Positions 57,301 through 64,000 of a DNA stretch of 64,000 bases are shown piece after piece. The first letter of the stretch is position 1; each line of letters begins with the position of its first letter. A model generated the notes under the pieces. It made no database searches and had not been told where the DNA came from. It saw nothing but the letters and a program-made list of their open reading frames with translations. The position numbers and the translations under genes were made by a program. Source of the stretch: CAMYLY01 sp036397755 (GTDB taxonomy: Bacteria > Gemmatimonadota > Gemmatimonadetes > Gemmatimonadales > GWC2-71-9); NCBI GenBank assembly GCA_036397755.1, contig DASWII010000026.1, forward strand, positions 1 to 64,000, given 5' to 3'.

Positions 57301-57640
57301 CGACGCCGCACCGCTCCAGCGTGCCGTCGTTCCACAGGGCCATGGCCACGTTCAGCGCCGTCTGCCCGCCCATGGTCGGCAGGAGGGCGTCGGGCCGCTC
57401 CCGCTCGATCACGCGCGCGACCCACTCCGGGGTAACCGGCTCGATGTACGTGCGATCGGCCAGCTCGGGGTCGGTCATGATGGTCGCGGGATTCGAGTTG
57501 ACCAGGATGACGCGGTATCCCTCCTCCTTCAGCGCCTTCACGGCCTGCGTTCCCGAGTAGTCGAACTCCGCGGCCTGTCCGATCACGATCGGGCCGGAAC
57601 CGATGAGCAGGACGCTCTCGATGTCAACGCGTTTGGGCAT
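54365..57640 (-). CDS. carB: Carbamoyl-phosphate synthase large subunit
   Basis: 1091 aa. Two ATP-grasp halves make carbamoyl phosphate for arginine and pyrimidines: LLIGSGPIVIGQAAEFDYSG at the start, GGTGGGVAYNREE, then the second half from VVILGSGPNRIGQGVEFDYC; the C-terminal MGS-like domain follows. ATG 57640 overlaps the rmd-like stop by 17 nt. carA and a pyrF-linked pyrimidine cluster are not adjacent. Confidence 0.98.
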   Translation of the reverse strand: MPKRVDIESVLLIGSGPIVIGQAAEFDYSGTQAVKALKEEGYRVILVNSNPATIMTDPELADRTYIEPVTPEWVARVIERERPDALLPTMGGQTALNVAMALWNDGTLERCGVELIGADARAITMAEDRREFAAAMERIGLACPAGAVVGSLDEAMALVDTAGYPAIIRPSFTLGGTGGGVAYNREEFEYQVGRALSLSPVGTALVERSVLGWKEFELEVMRDCRDNVVVICSIENFDPMGVHTGDSITVAPAMTLTDREYQVMRDAAIAIIREIGVDAGGCNIQFAIDPSTGEMLTIEMNPRVSRSSALASKATGFPIARIGTKLAVGYTLDELPNDITKTTPASFEPVLDYVVAKFPRFAFEKFPAADRRLTTQMKSVGESMAIGRTFKEAFQKGLRALEIDRAGWVTGSLEDDRLESGEVDELRVALRTATPERVFQIKRALEAGMAPDEVAGLTSIDPWFVHQLLELIDAEADYRDAAVVDAAFLRRMKRMGFSDRQLADLRGMTEDAVRTERWRHGIHASFKVVDTCAGEFPSATPYYYSSYEDENESEALGDQGVVILGSGPNRIGQGVEFDYCCVRAGLAMRELGYRTIMINSNPETVSTDFDISDKLYFEPLTLEDVLEIVHLERPRGVVVQLGGQTPLKLARGLEAAGVTILGTSPDAIDAAEDRRRFEALTRELGVTQPPNGTASTVEEAVEIAGRIGYPVLVRPSYVLGGRAMEIVYDEPTLRGYFRSAVRVSPSHPVLVDRFLEDAFEADVDAIADGTDCVIGGVMQHIEDAGVHSGDSACVIPPYLLEERHADEMRRHTIAFAKALGVVGLINAQYAVRDGVVYVLEVNPRASRTVPFVGKATGVPLAKLAAGVMLGHTLVDLGLTEEPTMTGVAVKEAVFPFTKLPNVDVILGPEMRSTGEVMGIADSFGMAFAKAQIAADGALPLEGTVFITVNDRDKKTVLPIARRFHEMGLRIVATEGTARFLSGRGVPTERVLKVYEGRPNATDLIVSGAVQFVINTPLGKLTQRDDYSIRRAAILHRIPYATTMSAASAACDAVLALRSRAGSVRSLQEWHEGSRWATGRVVSALHGLGAVR

Positions 57641-58562
57641 CGAGCACTTCCGCAAGCGTGTCTTCGAGGGTCCAGGCCGGCATCCAACCCGTCGCAGCCC
57701 GCAACTTGGCGGGATCGCCGACCAAATGGTTCAGATCGGCCCGGCGCACCAGGCGCGCGTCCGTCTCCGGCGTCGTCGCATGCCCCGCCAGTTCGGTCAT
57801 CAGCCGAAACACGTCGCCCAACGCGCGGCCGGTGCCGGTCGCCACATTGTACACCTCGCCGGGAAGCCCGGCGGCCAGCAACGCGCCGTACGCGCGAACG
57901 ACGTCGGACACGTGCATGATATCGCGAACCGGCGCGAGATTGCCCACCTTCACCGCCGGCGCACCGCGCGCCTTGGCAGCGAGGATCCGCTCGGCGAACG
58001 CGGGAATCGCGAACCGCGTATCCTGCCCGCCGCCCGCATGCGGGAACGCGCGCGCGACGATGACCCGGAGCCCGGTGCGGCGGTGGACCTCGAGGGCCGC
58101 GATCTCACCACCGAGTTTTGACGCCGCGTAGGGAGAACACGGCTGAGGCAGTTCATCCTCCCGCCGCGCTGCCCGGGGGCCGTTACCGTACACCTCGCCC
58201 GTCGACACCACGAGGAGCACGGGATCGCGCGCCTGGTCCAGCGTCGCGGCGAGCGTCTCGGCAACAAGGGCCGTTCCGACCGTGTTCACCTGCCACGCCT
58301 GCGCGGGGTCCCTTCGCGCATCCGTCCCGCTGGCCACGGCAGCCAGGTGGACCACCGCGTCGCATTCGACCCGCTCGAGCGCGGTGACCGAGGCCGGTTG
58401 AAGCAGATCGAACTCCACGACACCGGTTACGAGGGCGCCGGTGCTCGGATCCAACGGCACCCCGCTGCGTACCGCCGCGATTACTTCGTGCCGCTCATCG
58501 ACGAGGTGTCGGACCAGACGACGGCCAACGAACCCTTCCGCACCCGTGACGAGAACCCTCAT
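57624..58562 (-). CDS. NAD(P)-dependent reductase, GDP-6-deoxyhexose (Rmd-like)
   Basis: 312 aa. Extended SDR: VLVTGAEGFVGRRLVRHL, then SPYAASKLGGEIAALEV with YxxxK and ARAFPHAGGGQDTRFAIP. Directly behind gmd (ATGA overlap), it probably reduces GDP-4-keto-6-deoxymannose to GDP-D-rhamnose; GDP-fucose synthase is less likely because it lacks the FcL family look. Product is inferred. Confidence 0.8.
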   Translation of the reverse strand: MRVLVTGAEGFVGRRLVRHLVDERHEVIAAVRSGVPLDPSTGALVTGVVEFDLLQPASVTALERVECDAVVHLAAVASGTDARRDPAQAWQVNTVGTALVAETLAATLDQARDPVLLVVSTGEVYGNGPRAARREDELPQPCSPYAASKLGGEIAALEVHRRTGLRVIVARAFPHAGGGQDTRFAIPAFAERILAAKARGAPAVKVGNLAPVRDIMHVSDVVRAYGALLAAGLPGEVYNVATGTGRALGDVFRLMTELAGHATTPETDARLVRRADLNHLVGDPAKLRAATGWMPAWTLEDTLAEVLDAQTR

Positions 58563-59524
58563 CGGGTTCGGCCGAGCCGCTCCAGGTCCGATTCCACCAT
58601 CATCTGCACCAACGCCTCGAAACTCACGGTGGGGGTCCAACCGAGTTCCTGCCGGGCTCGCGCGGGGTCGGCCTGGAGCACCTCCACCTCAGCGGGCCGC
58701 ATGAAGGCCGGATCGGTCTTCACGTAATCCTCCCAGTTCAGCCCGGCATGGCGGAAGGCGATTTGCGCAAACTCCCGGACCGAGTGCGTCTCGCCCGTAC
58801 CGACCACGTAGTCCCGGGGTTCGTCCCGCTGCAGCATGCGCCACATGGCATCGACATAGTCCCCGGCAAACCCCCAGTCTCTCCGCGCGTCGAGATTGCC
58901 CAGTCGCAATTCGTCGGCAAAGCCGAGTTTGATGCGAGCCACACCGTGCGAGATCTTCCGCGTGACGAACTCGAGCCCGCGGCGCGGCGATTCGTGGTTG
59001 AAGAGTGTGCCGCTCACGGCATGCAGGCCGTAGGACTCCCGGTAATTGACGGTGATCCAGTGCCCGTACACCTTCGCCACCCCGTAGGGAGAGCGCGGGT
59101 AGAACGTCGTGGTCTCGTTTTGAGGGCTCTCGGTGACCTTTCCGAACATCTCGGACGAGCTCGCCTGGTAAAACCTGGCCGCGGGATGGGCGAGCCGGAG
59201 GGCCTCCAAGATGCGGGTCACGCCGAGCGCTGTGAACTCGCCGGTCAGGACGGGCTGATTCCAACTCGTGGGCACGAAGGATTGCGCCGCGAGGTTGTAA
59301 ATCTCGTCCGGCATCACGTCCCCGATGACGCCTGTCAACGAATGCTGGTCGAGCAGGTCCGCGGCCGTAATGGTCACACGGTCGAGCAAGTGGCCGATGC
59401 GCTCGTAGGAATCGTGGGACGTCCGCCGCACGACTCCCACAACCTCATATCCCTTGCTCAGAAGCAGCTCGGCAAGGTAGGACCCGTCCTGACCGGTAAT
59501 GCCGGTGATCAACGCCCTAGCCAT
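58559..59524 (-). CDS. gmd: GDP-mannose 4,6-dehydratase
   Basis: 321 aa. First step to GDP-deoxyhexoses. ALITGITGQDGSYLAELLLSKGYEVVG, QASSSEMFGKVTESPQNE, FYPRSPYGVAKVYGHW with YxxxK, and FNHESPRRGLEFVTRKI. Upstream-most gene of the long co-directional run; GAGGAG precedes the ATG. No convincing promoter was found in the 115 bp to rpmB. Confidence 0.96.
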   Translation of the reverse strand: MARALITGITGQDGSYLAELLLSKGYEVVGVVRRTSHDSYERIGHLLDRVTITAADLLDQHSLTGVIGDVMPDEIYNLAAQSFVPTSWNQPVLTGEFTALGVTRILEALRLAHPAARFYQASSSEMFGKVTESPQNETTTFYPRSPYGVAKVYGHWITVNYRESYGLHAVSGTLFNHESPRRGLEFVTRKISHGVARIKLGFADELRLGNLDARRDWGFAGDYVDAMWRMLQRDEPRDYVVGTGETHSVREFAQIAFRHAGLNWEDYVKTDPAFMRPAEVEVLQADPARARQELGWTPTVSFEALVQMMVESDLERLGRTR

Positions 59525-59568
59525 CCGCTCCTCGCTCCCCGCGCGACCCCATTCGCGCCGTTTCGGGG

Positions 59569-59597
59569 TTGTCCCGCGCCCCAGGCCCCACTACACT
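59569..59597 (+). promoter_or_regulatory. Promoter for rpmB
   Basis: TTGTCC (59569-59574), 17-nt spacer, TACACT (59592-59597). Predicted leader about 36 nt to ATG 59640, with AGAAGGA as the ribosome site. Confidence 0.65.
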
Positions 59598-59639
59598 TGG
59601 TGGTCTGTCAAACCCGACCCTCGTGGAGCCAGAAGGATC

Positions 59640-59855
59640 ATGGCCAGAATCTGTGACATCTGTGGCAAGGGGCCGACGTTCGGTCATCACGTCAGCCACG
59701 CCAACAACAGACGCAATCGTCGTTGGTATCCGAATCTCCAGCCCGTTCGGGCCCTGGTAAACGGTGAGCCCAAGCGCATTCGTGCTTGCACGCAATGCAT
59801 CAAGTCCGGACGCGTGGTGAAATCGCCCAGGGGGTCCGCCGCACGGACCGCCTAA
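59640..59855 (+). CDS. rpmB: 50S ribosomal protein L28
   Basis: 71 aa. MARICDICGKGPTFGHHVSHANN with CxxC and a second CTQC pair near residue 53, the zinc-binding form. The ATG has AGAAGGA just upstream. Stands alone on the plus strand between gmd and the terminator. Confidence 0.97.
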   Translation: MARICDICGKGPTFGHHVSHANNRRNRRWYPNLQPVRALVNGEPKRIRACTQCIKSGRVVKSPRGSAARTA

Positions 59856-59878
59856 CGCCAACAACGTAGCTGCCGCAC

Positions 59879-59910
59879 AAAAAAATGGGGACCCCGTGGT
59901 CCCCGTTTCT
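59879..59910. terminator. Bidirectional Rho-independent terminator
   Basis: Stem GGGGACC (59887-59893) with GGTCCCC (59898-59904), 4-base loop. On the minus strand it is followed by seven T (59879-59885), ending the rplQ operon; on the plus strand by GTTTCTCTTT, ending rpmB. Confidence 0.9.
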
Positions 59911-59933
59911 CTTTCCGGTCGCCGGCACCCGAC

Positions 59934-60290
59934 TCACTCCGACAACAGCTCGATTCGGGCAAGTTCCGCCCCGTCACCGGATCGATGCCCGAGCTTGAGA
60001 ATGCGCGTGTACCCCCCCGGCCGGCCGGCGAATCGCGGCCCGTACACCTGAAACAGGCGGCCGCTGACCTCGCGGTCCTTGATCTGCCGCTCCACTTGGC
60101 GCCGCGCATGGAGATCACCGCGCCGGGCCAACGTGATCAGTCGCTCGGCAAACGGGCGCAACTCCTTGGCCTTGGCCACCGTGGTCTCGATGCCTTCATG
60201 ACGGAACAACGAGGCCGCCATGTTACGCAGCAGGGCCCGGCGGTGCGACGCGGTGCGGCTGAGCTGCCGCCCTTCATTGCGATGGCGCAT
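59934..60290 (-). CDS. rplQ: 50S ribosomal protein L17
   Basis: 118 aa. MRHRNEGRQLSRTASHRRALLRNMAASLFRHE start and SGDGAELARIELL end match L17. Last gene of the rpmJ-rpoA operon, 4 bp after rpoA. Confidence 0.97.
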   Translation of the reverse strand: MRHRNEGRQLSRTASHRRALLRNMAASLFRHEGIETTVAKAKELRPFAERLITLARRGDLHARRQVERQIKDREVSGRLFQVYGPRFAGRPGGYTRILKLGHRSGDGAELARIELLSE

Positions 60291-60294
60291 ACGA

Positions 60295-61353
60295 TCAGTC
60301 TTCCAGACCCGCCTCGTCGGGCGCGACCGCCGCGGACTCCCCCGCGTCACCGACGAACAACTCGCCGTCTCTCTCCTCATCGAGCGACATGCCGAACCGC
60401 AGGCCTTCGCGCTCGAGCATCTCCGCGATCTCCGTCAGCGCCTTGTCACCGACGTTCTTGACCTTGAGCAGGTCATCCTGTGCATAACGCACGAGGTCGC
60501 CCAGCGTGCTGATGTTCGAGTTCTTCAACGAGTTCACCGACCGGACCGAGAGGCCGCAGTCGTCGATGGGCTTGTTGAGTCGGGCCCGCATCTCGTCTGT
60601 GGCGACCGAGTTGTCCGGCTCCGGCTCGACCGGAGCGGAGGGCACGTAGCCAAAGTCAACGAAGTGGCGAAAATGCTCCTGGAGCAGCGCCGCCCCGTAG
60701 GCAACGGCGTCTTCCGGAGCGATCGACCCATTGGTCTCGACGGACAGCGTGAGGCTGTCGTAGTCCGTGCGCTGACCCACGCGGGTCTCGTGCACCACGA
60801 AGTTCGCGCGTCGCACCGGGTTGTAGAGCGCGTCGATCTGGACGACGTCCACCGGCAACGACGTGTCCAGGTCGTGCTGCGAGGCTTCGACGTATCCGCG
60901 CCCCTTGCGCACGTACAATTCCCCTCGGAGCTCGCGGTCCGCCTGGAGCGTGAACAGGAGATGCTGCGGATGGACCACCTCGACTCCCGACTTCGGCACG
61001 ATCTGCGCCGCCGTGACGGCGCCCGCCTTGGTGGCGCGCAATTCGAGGACGGCCTCCTGCACATTCTCATCGAGCCGGAGCGTGAGGGCCTTCAGCCGCT
61101 GGATGATCTGGTGAATGTCCTCCACGACCCCCGGGACCGTCTGGTGCTCGTGGACCACGCCGTCCAGCCGGAACGCCCACACCGCGCCACCGGGCAGCGA
61201 CGAGAGCAGCATGCGCCGCAGCGCGTTGCCCAGCGTGTAGCCATAGCCACGCTCGAGCGGTTGCAAGCGGAACTCCGCCGCAAAGGGGATATCCTCCCGC
61301 GGCGTCATTTCCACGACGTGCGGACGTACCAAACCAGTGAGATCGATTGACAT
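60295..61353 (-). CDS. rpoA: RNA polymerase alpha subunit
   Basis: 352 aa. N-terminal assembly domain (PLERGYGYTLGNALRRMLLSS) and C-terminal domain that binds UP elements (LSVRSVNSLKNSNISTLGDL). A 30-residue acidic tail follows the usual end. ATG 61353 chosen at MSIDLTGLVRP; the frame runs up into rpsD. Confidence 0.98.
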   Translation of the reverse strand: MSIDLTGLVRPHVVEMTPREDIPFAAEFRLQPLERGYGYTLGNALRRMLLSSLPGGAVWAFRLDGVVHEHQTVPGVVEDIHQIIQRLKALTLRLDENVQEAVLELRATKAGAVTAAQIVPKSGVEVVHPQHLLFTLQADRELRGELYVRKGRGYVEASQHDLDTSLPVDVVQIDALYNPVRRANFVVHETRVGQRTDYDSLTLSVETNGSIAPEDAVAYGAALLQEHFRHFVDFGYVPSAPVEPEPDNSVATDEMRARLNKPIDDCGLSVRSVNSLKNSNISTLGDLVRYAQDDLLKVKNVGDKALTEIAEMLEREGLRFGMSLDEERDGELFVGDAGESAAVAPDEAGLED

Positions 61354-61355
61354 AG

Positions 61356-61991
61356 TTACTTCGAGTAGAGCTCCACGATCAACTGCTCCTGAGCGGCCAG
61401 CGGGATCGTGTCGCGAGTTGGCAGTTCCACCAGCTTCCCAGAAATCGACCCTGTGTCCACCGTCAGCCAAGACACGGGCACCACGCGAGACACCGCGTCG
61501 AGCGAGGCCTTGACCACGGTCAGCTCTTTGCTCTTGTCCCGCACCCGCACGTGGTCACCCGGTCGGACGGGATACGACGGAATGTCGACCGACCGTCCGT
61601 TCACTTCGACATGCCGATGGCGTACGAGCTGCCGGGCCGCATTGCGGCTCGGCGCAAAACCCATCCGATACACGATGTTGTCCAACCGAGTTTCCAGCGC
61701 CACCAACAGATTGGTGCCCGTCACCCCAGGCTGCCGGCGCACGTGCTCGAACGCGTTACGGAACTGGCGCTCCGAGAGCCCGTACGTGCGCTTCACCTTC
61801 TGCTTTTCACGCAGTTGCTTCTGATACTCGGAGGACTTTCGCCGGCGCGCGGTGGATTGACCGTGCTGGCCGGGCGCATAGCTCCGGCGCTCGATCGCGC
61901 ACTTCTCGGTGAGGCACCGTGAGCCCTTCAGAAAGAGCTTCGTGCCCTCGCGGCGACACAACCGGCAGACCGGACCCGTGTAGCGCGCCAT
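61356..61991 (-). CDS. rpsD: 30S ribosomal protein S4
   Basis: 211 aa. Four N-terminal cysteines (9, 12, 26, 31) make the zinc-containing C+ form. S4 RNA-binding region VRRQPGVTGTNLLVALETRLDN and RQLVRHRHVEVNG. Often an operon autoregulator; no regulatory fold was looked for with confidence. Confidence 0.98.
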   Translation of the reverse strand: MARYTGPVCRLCRREGTKLFLKGSRCLTEKCAIERRSYAPGQHGQSTARRRKSSEYQKQLREKQKVKRTYGLSERQFRNAFEHVRRQPGVTGTNLLVALETRLDNIVYRMGFAPSRNAARQLVRHRHVEVNGRSVDIPSYPVRPGDHVRVRDKSKELTVVKASLDAVSRVVPVSWLTVDTGSISGKLVELPTRDTIPLAAQEQLIVELYSK

Positions 61992-61994
61992 GAC

Positions 61995-62381
61995 CTAGAC
62001 CCGCCGCTTCTTGGGTGGGCGGCAGCCGTTGTGCGGAATCGGGGTCACGTCCCGAATGGAGCGCACCTCGAGGCCCGCCGACGCGAGGGCCTGGATGGCG
62101 GACTCCCGCCCGGCCCCAGGTCCCTGCACGCGCACATGCACCCGCCGCATACCCAACGAATAGGCTTCGCGCGCGGCAGCCTCGGCCGCGACCGTAGCCG
62201 CAAACGACGTGGACTTCTTCGAGCCCTTGAACCCCGACTTGCCCGCCGAGCCCCACGCGACCGCGTTACCCTGCATATCGGTGAACGTAATGAGCACGTT
62301 GTTGAACGTCGCCGTGATGTGGGCCATTCCTTCGGCCTCCACGACCTTCTTGCGCCGTCCCGCAGTCTTCTTGTCCGCCAT
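61995..62381 (-). CDS. rpsK: 30S ribosomal protein S11
   Basis: 128 aa. ITATFNNVLITFTDMQGN, SAGKSGFKGSKKSTSFAA and the end HNGCRPPKKRRV are invariant landmarks. ATG 62381 chosen at MADKKTAGRRKK; 1 bp from rpsM. Confidence 0.98.
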   Translation of the reverse strand: MADKKTAGRRKKVVEAEGMAHITATFNNVLITFTDMQGNAVAWGSAGKSGFKGSKKSTSFAATVAAEAAAREAYSLGMRRVHVRVQGPGAGRESAIQALASAGLEVRSIRDVTPIPHNGCRPPKKRRV

Positions 62382-62382
62382 G

Positions 62383-62763
62383 CTACTTCTTGACCGCCTT
62401 CTTCTTGCCGGCGATGGCCCGCCGGGGACCCTTCTTGGTCCGCGCGTTGGTGTGGGTCCGCTGACCGCGTGCCGGCAAGCCACGCTTGTGCCGCAGCCCG
62501 CGGTAGCTCCCGATGTCCATGAGACGCTTGATGTTCATCGCGATCTCGGTGCGCAACGCGCCCTCGACCTTCACCTCGCGCTCGATCGCCTGGCGCAGCC
62601 GTGCCACTTCCGCATCCGAGAGGTCACGGACGCGCGTATCCGGGCTCACCGCCGTGGTGTCACAAACACGCTGCGCCGTCGAATGCCCCACTCCGAAAAT
62701 GTAGGTGAGAGCGATCTCGATCCGCTTGTCCCGGGGGAGGTCCACACCTGCGATACGCGCCAT
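62383..62763 (-). CDS. rpsM: 30S ribosomal protein S13
   Basis: 126 aa. MARIAGVDLPRDKRIEIALTYIFG start, YRGLRHKRGLPARGQRTHTNAR near the end. 1 bp after rpmJ. Confidence 0.98.
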   Translation of the reverse strand: MARIAGVDLPRDKRIEIALTYIFGVGHSTAQRVCDTTAVSPDTRVRDLSDAEVARLRQAIEREVKVEGALRTEIAMNIKRLMDIGSYRGLRHKRGLPARGQRTHTNARTKKGPRRAIAGKKKAVKK

Positions 62764-62764
62764 A

Positions 62765-62881
62765 TCAACCCTGCCGCTGTTTGTGCTTGGGATTGCGCTT
62801 GCAGATGACGCGCGTCACGCCGCGACGCCGGATCACCTTGCAATGCTCGCAAATGGGCTTCACGCTCGAACGAACCTTCAC
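62765..62881 (-). CDS. rpmJ: 50S ribosomal protein L36
   Basis: 38 aa, short of most gene finders. KVRSSVKPICEHCKVIRRRG with zinc ligands Cys11, Cys14, Cys27 and His33. GTG 62881 is in frame with GGAG 7 nt upstream. First gene of the alpha operon; infA and secY, its common neighbours, are not upstream. Confidence 0.96.
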   Translation of the reverse strand: MKVRSSVKPICEHCKVIRRRGVTRVICKRNPKHKQRQG

Positions 62882-62916
62882 GACACACTCCGCCTGAGGA
62901 TTTCAGATAGCCTCCC

Positions 62917-62945
62917 AATATAGAAGTGCCTTAGCTCTGATGCAA
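62917..62945 (-). promoter_or_regulatory. Promoter of the rpmJ-rpsM-rpsK-rpsD-rpoA-rplQ operon
   Basis: Minus-strand TTGCAT (62940-62945), 17-nt spacer, TATATT (62917-62922); predicted leader about 29 nt. It starts right after the stop of the secreted-protein gene, so the operon has its own promoter. Confidence 0.8.
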
Positions 62946-62952
62946 GCGAGAC

Positions 62953-63402
62953 TTACGGTGTTACGCGGACCTCGCGAAGACGCCATACCCCACCCAACTC
63001 CCGGAACCCGAGAAACACCGTCTCGGACCGTCGCTCGGAGGTCCCGCGGACCGTGAATACTCGCGTCAGTTCCGCATACGCGTGGTCTGCGGCCAAGCGC
63101 CGCACGCCCCGCAGGCTGAGGCTAACTTCCGTTGAACGCGAGAGATAGCTGTCCAACAAGAGTGTGGCCTGTCCGGGCCGCACCGATGCAGCCTCGGCCA
63201 CGCCGGGAAGCTGGAGGCGGACCGTGTCGCTGCCGGACAAGAGCTCCGCGACCTGATGGGCAACCCACGCCAGCCGGGCCGCTTCAATCGCCTCGTCCAG
63301 GTCGTTCTGCGCACGCGCAACCTGCGGCACCCCCAGCAGCAGGACCGCCCCGAACACGACCGCCGCCGGTGCCCACCACGTCAGAGTTCCAGGTCCGCGC
63401 AT
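62953..63402 (-). CDS. Small secreted protein, perhaps DUF4783-like
   Basis: 149 aa. Signal peptide with hydrophobic core AVVFGAVLLLGV and an ARA-like site (VARAQ). The mature part has the look of a small alpha/beta fold (VRLQLPGVAEAASVRPGQATLLLDSYL; TVFLGFRELGGVWRLREVRV), resembling secreted DUF4783 proteins, but I am not sure. ATG 63402 overlaps the pyrF 3' end by 22 nt, so it is probably translated with it. Confidence 0.6.
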   Translation of the reverse strand: MRGPGTLTWWAPAAVVFGAVLLLGVPQVARAQNDLDEAIEAARLAWVAHQVAELLSGSDTVRLQLPGVAEAASVRPGQATLLLDSYLSRSTEVSLSLRGVRRLAADHAYAELTRVFTVRGTSERRSETVFLGFRELGGVWRLREVRVTP

Positions 63403-64000
63403 AGCTCCTCGAATGTACCAGCCGGGTCCGCCGCCTGCGTGATCGGACGGCCCACGACCAGATGCGTCGCGCCCGCCCTCACCGCCTCGCGCGGGGTTGC
63501 CACGCGGCGCTGGTCGCCGGCGGCCGATCCCACAGCACGAATACCCGGGACTACGAGCCAGGGGTCCCGGCCCAGCCGCGTCCGCAACCGGCCGGCCTCG
63601 AGCGGTGACGTCACGACACCCCGCAACCCGGCCGCCAGCGCATCGTCCGTCAATCGATCGACCTCGTGGGCCACCTCCAGCGCATCCGACCTCCCGAATA
63701 CGGCCGCCACCTCGGCGGCGTCGTGTCCGGTCAGGATCGTGACGGCAACGACCGCCATCTCACCGGCTTCCAGCGCGGCGGCTCGCATCATCGCGGCTCC
63801 CCCAAGTGCGTGCACGGTCGTCATGGACACGCCGAGGTCGCGAGCGGCGGCGACGCCGCCAGCTACCGCGCTCGGAATGTCGTGCAGCTTGAGATCGAGA
63901 AACACATGGTACCCCCGCCCCTCGAGCGCGCTCACCAACGCGGGACCTTCGCGAACGAACAGCACCGGACCGACCTTGACCCATCGCAAGCCGGGAAGTC
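63381..64000 (-). CDS. pyrF: Orotidine 5'-phosphate decarboxylase (5' end outside window)
   Basis: About 206 codons visible; the first 20-30 residues lie past the right edge. Makes UMP from OMP. LRWVKVG near the cut, catalytic FLDLKLHDIPSAV, VHALGGAAMM, LVVPGIRAVG and THLVVGRPITQA are present. Shares pyrimidine synthesis with carB but is not next to it. Confidence 0.95.
   Translation of the reverse strand, partial: LPGLRWVKVGPVLFVREGPALVSALEGRGYHVFLDLKLHDIPSAVAGGVAAARDLGVSMTTVHALGGAAMMRAAALEAGEMAVVAVTILTGHDAAEVAAVFGRSDALEVAHEVDRLTDDALAAGLRGVVTSPLEAGRLRTRLGRDPWLVVPGIRAVGSAAGDQRRVATPREAVRAGATHLVVGRPITQAADPAGTFEELCADLEL

Noticed and set aside
59598..59620. Minus-strand TTGACA as a gmd promoter
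   Set aside because: No -10-like hexamer lies at 16-18 nt; the bases there are GGGCCT-like.

Overview
The window is high-GC, gene-dense chromosomal DNA of a diderm (Gram-negative type) bacterium. It carries tol-pal, bamD, an LptD-type outer-membrane protein, lipoproteins with lipoboxes and a PpiD/SurA-like foldase. A DUF4321 gene beside tatA, a cysteine-rich insert in SecA, a TatC-LptD fusion, long acidic TPR proteins and period-7 intergenic repeats together suggest a member of the Gemmatimonadota (FCB side of the tree). That assignment is inferred from gene content, not from a search. No rRNA, tRNA, CRISPR array, phage, transposase or integrase was seen; this is core genome, almost all read on the minus strand.

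Layout (minus-strand operons read right to left). 1-7905: aroQ, pepP-like, efp, accB, a pilT-family ATPase, accC, comB, then ftsK cut by the window edge. 7906-8484: a gene-free block of 58-bp repeats. 8485-12472: a TPR protein gene divergent from a membrane-anchored peptidyl-prolyl isomerase. 12485-20938: hutH-hutU-hutI (histidine breakdown), then a TPR protein, a long-chain prenyl diphosphate synthase, DUF4321 and tatA. 21045-22157: a lipoprotein. 22407-31550: an epimerase, tolQ-tolR-tolA-tolB-pal-ybgF and a single ORF fusing TatC to an LptD-like barrel. 31711-33289: ssb and a LysM protein.

33389-59524 is an almost gap-free co-directional run of 24 genes: gmd-rmd, carB, murB, a wbpD/E/B/A-like set, ugd, a UDP-xylose synthase-like gene, a UDP-glucuronate epimerase-like gene, two TPR genes, bamD, nadD, secA, radC, relA/spoT, uvrB, tsaE, tsaB, rimI. 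It makes several activated sugars (UDP-GlcA, UDP-Xyl, UDP-GalA, UDP-GlcNAc3NAcA type, GDP-6-deoxyhexose) but holds no glycosyltransferase. 59640-62881: rpmB on the plus strand, facing rpmJ-rpsM-rpsK-rpsD-rpoA-rplQ across a bidirectional terminator. The right edge has a small secreted protein gene and a truncated pyrF.

The most unusual items are the TatC-LptD fusion, the 58-bp repeat block, a dispersed family of heptanucleotide-period repeats (one inside ftsK), two probable CTG start codons, a probable leaderless hutH transcript and the pilT gene lodged between accB and accC.
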